Shown: in pieces, positions 5,554 through 6,779 of the stretch
How the letters are laid out: every line of letters starts with the position of its first letter
Numbering within the stretch: position 1 is the first letter of the stretch
From: Rhodospirillaceae bacterium CCH5-H10
GTDB taxonomy: Bacteria; Pseudomonadota; Alphaproteobacteria; Reyranellales; Reyranellaceae
Reading direction: 5' to 3'
NCBI GenBank assembly: GCA_001557035.1
Contig: LSKJ01000708.1
Span: forward strand, 1-6,779
Length of the DNA: 6,779 nt
Made by a program: the position numbers and the translations under genes
The notes under the pieces: generated by a model
Database searches by the model: none
The model's input: the letters and a program-made list of their open reading frames with translations, nothing else
Told to the model about the DNA's origin: nothing

Positions 5554-6221
5554 GATACGAGGCTCGCTCCGACATTGATGGTGAGGGCCAGGATCGCGGT
5601 GTTGAAGACGAAGGACACGATGCCGTGGACCAGCGTGACGCGGCGCATGGCGGGCGACACGGTGCCGACGTCGCCGGTCTGCGACGCACATCCGATCACG
5701 AACGAATAGTAGAGGAAGTCCCGGTAGTCCGGCGGCCGGTCCCCCGGAAACTCGAGGCCGCCCGGCCCGTCGTCGTCGGGTCGGTAGTAGACGTTGGCGT
5801 AATGCAGTGTGAACACGAGGTGCGTGAACGTCCAGGACAGCGCGACGGTTGCACCCGAAATCGCCAGGGCGTGGAACAGCGAGGCATGCGGCGTCTTGAG
5901 CATCGCCAGTTCCGAGAAGATGGTCGCAAAGCTCGCGCCGGCGCTCACGATCACGACAAGCAGGATGATCCAGTCGCCCTCGTCGTAGGCGGCCGCGCGG
6001 GCATAGCAGGTGTCGACCGTGGATTTCATGATCATATGCAGCGTCGAGGCGACATAGACCAGGGCCATCAGGTCCCAGGCCAGCAGCCCCCTCGTCTCGA
6101 TCCGCATGTCCTGCGGGAGCGCCAGGAACAGGGTCAAACCCGCGGCGAGCGCGATCAGCAGGCGGGCGCGGGCGCGCACGAAGCGGCGGAAACTGCGGGG
6201 CGGGGCGGTCGTCTCGGTCAT
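5550..6221 (-). CDS. DUF1345 integral membrane protein (223 aa)
   Basis: This is an inner-membrane protein of the DUF1345 family, function unknown. Hydrophobic segments at about 21-35, 46-65, 85-103, 115-139, 169-179 and 197-218 suggest five or six membrane passes. The family signatures WTFTHLVFTLHYANVYY (130-146) and DFLYYSFVIGCASQTGDV followed by RRVTLVHGIVSFVFNTAILALTIN (168-216) are present. The basic N-terminus (Arg 9, 12, 13, 16, 18, 20) should stay in the cytosol. The ATG at 6219-6221 is preferred because upstream in-frame starts run into the divergent TRIC gene; the ribosome site (GGGA, about six bases away) is modest. The gene leads an operon with tspO, sharing an ATGA overlap. The last segment pair looks like a pore-loop channel module but lacks the potassium filter TVGYG, so transport is only a suggestion. 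Confidence 0.9.
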   Translation of the reverse strand: MTETTAPPRSFRRFVRARARLLIALAAGLTLFLALPQDMRIETRGLLAWDLMALVYVASTLHMIMKSTVDTCYARAAAYDEGDWIILLVVIVSAGASFATIFSELAMLKTPHASLFHALAISGATVALSWTFTHLVFTLHYANVYYRPDDDGPGGLEFPGDRPPDYRDFLYYSFVIGCASQTGDVGTVSPAMRRVTLVHGIVSFVFNTAILALTINVGASLVS

Positions 6222-6283
6222 ATCGGTCCCAATACCGCACTCTGCCATCTCGGCGGCGCGCGGCAATCGCTGTAGTGTGGGGA

Positions 6284-6779
6284 ATGCTGTTCGATGCGAC
6301 GGACCTCGCCGCAACCTTCGTGTTCGCCATAAGCGGCGCCACGCGGGGCGTCCACAAGCGTCTCGACCTGTTCGGGGTGCTGGTCGTCGCCTGGGTGGCC
6401 GGGGTCGCGGGCGGCATCGTTCGCGACCTGATGATCGGTGCCGTCCCGCCGGCCGCCATGGAGAACTGGCGCTATCTCGCCGTGACGGTCGCGGCCGGGC
6501 TGACCGGCTTTTTCGCCTCCCACCTGATCGACAGGCTGCGCACCCCGGTCCTGCTGTTCGACGCCGCCGGCCTCTGCCTGTTCGCCGTCACCGGCACGCA
6601 CAAGGCCCTCGCCTACGGGCTCAGTCCCCTGATGGCGGCCCTGCTCGGCATGGTGACCTGCATCGGCGGCGGCGTGGCCCGCGACCTGCTCACGCTGCAG
6701 GTCCCTACGGTGCTGCGTTCGGAACTGTACGCCGTCGCGGCCCTGGCGGGCGCCGGGACGGTCTCGGTCGGGTTCTGGC
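6284..6779 (+). CDS. TRIC/UPF0126 (YadS/YicG-like) cation channel, partial at right edge
   Basis: This is a membrane channel of the UPF0126/TRIC family, whose prokaryotic members are homotrimeric monovalent cation channels. The 165 residues visible carry the two inverted three-helix repeats of the family: FAISGATRG ... GVAGGIVRDLMIGAVPPA (14-57) and FAVTGTHKA ... GMVTCIGGGVARDLLTLQVPTVLRSELYA (100-150). The GG..RD motifs are 86 residues apart (Arg47-Asp48 and Arg133-Asp134). Family members are about 205 residues, so around 40 are missing. The ATG at 6284 puts the first helix at once after the start, as usual; GGGG only four bases upstream is a tight ribosome site, and a GTG at 6275 in the same frame is the alternative. 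It diverges from the DUF1345-tspO operon across a 62-base gap in which I see no convincing promoter. Confidence 0.92.
   Translation, partial: MLFDATDLAATFVFAISGATRGVHKRLDLFGVLVVAWVAGVAGGIVRDLMIGAVPPAAMENWRYLAVTVAAGLTGFFASHLIDRLRTPVLLFDAAGLCLFAVTGTHKALAYGLSPLMAALLGMVTCIGGGVARDLLTLQVPTVLRSELYAVAALAGAGTVSVGFW

Noticed and set aside
5554..6459. Long N-terminal extension of tspO to 467 residues
   Set aside because: The extension is the DUF1345 and TRIC region read in the wrong frame; the TspO family starts about 40 residues before the WYxxLxKP motif, which fits the ATG at 5553.
1..6779. CRISPR arrays, tRNA genes, insertion-sequence ends, phage genes or a new defence system
   Set aside because: No regularly spaced repeats, cloverleaf sequence, transposase motifs or nuclease/NTPase defence modules were seen; the genes belong to ordinary housekeeping or envelope families.

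Overview
The window is a GC-rich chromosomal stretch from what is most likely an alphaproteobacterium. Reasons: strong G/C bias at third codon positions, a pair consisting of a DUF1826 gene and a G3E GTPase behind an AT-rich Zur-type palindrome, and a DUF1345-TspO pair. The lineage could be near the Rhodospirillales or Reyranella-type soil bacteria, but that is an impression from gene content and cannot be settled here. I see no insertion sequence, phage gene, tRNA, rRNA or CRISPR array.

Layout. (1) Positions 1-810, minus strand: N-terminal half of a Baeyer-Villiger-type flavin monooxygenase that runs off the left edge. (2) Positions 944-1129, plus: a 61-residue, threonine-rich small lipoprotein, divergent from the monooxygenase. 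(3) Positions 1193-1597, minus: a secreted protein with two DUF333 cysteine repeats, convergent with the lipoprotein. (4) Positions 1675-3120, plus: an MdtD-like drug/proton antiporter of the DHA2 family. (5) Positions 3195-5049, plus: a two-gene operon, DUF1826 then a CobW/ZNG1-type G3E GTPase. It sits behind a striking AT-rich promoter with a Zur-like operator. (6) Positions 5056-6221, minus: a two-gene operon, DUF1345 membrane protein then TspO, joined by an ATGA overlap. (7) Position 6284 to the right edge, plus: a TRIC/UPF0126 cation channel, divergent from DUF1345 and cut by the window end.

The part with the clearest systems logic is the DUF1826-GTPase operon. It is probably induced in zinc starvation, with the GTPase handing zinc to a client enzyme. 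DUF1826 has no assigned function, but this copy shows a His-x-Asp ... His ... Arg arrangement that resembles a metal-dependent oxygenase. The other genes form short, mostly independent units: cell-envelope proteins on the left, an efflux pump, and a group of small integral membrane proteins on the right that may deal with membrane stress or ion balance. No known defence or mobile system is visible.
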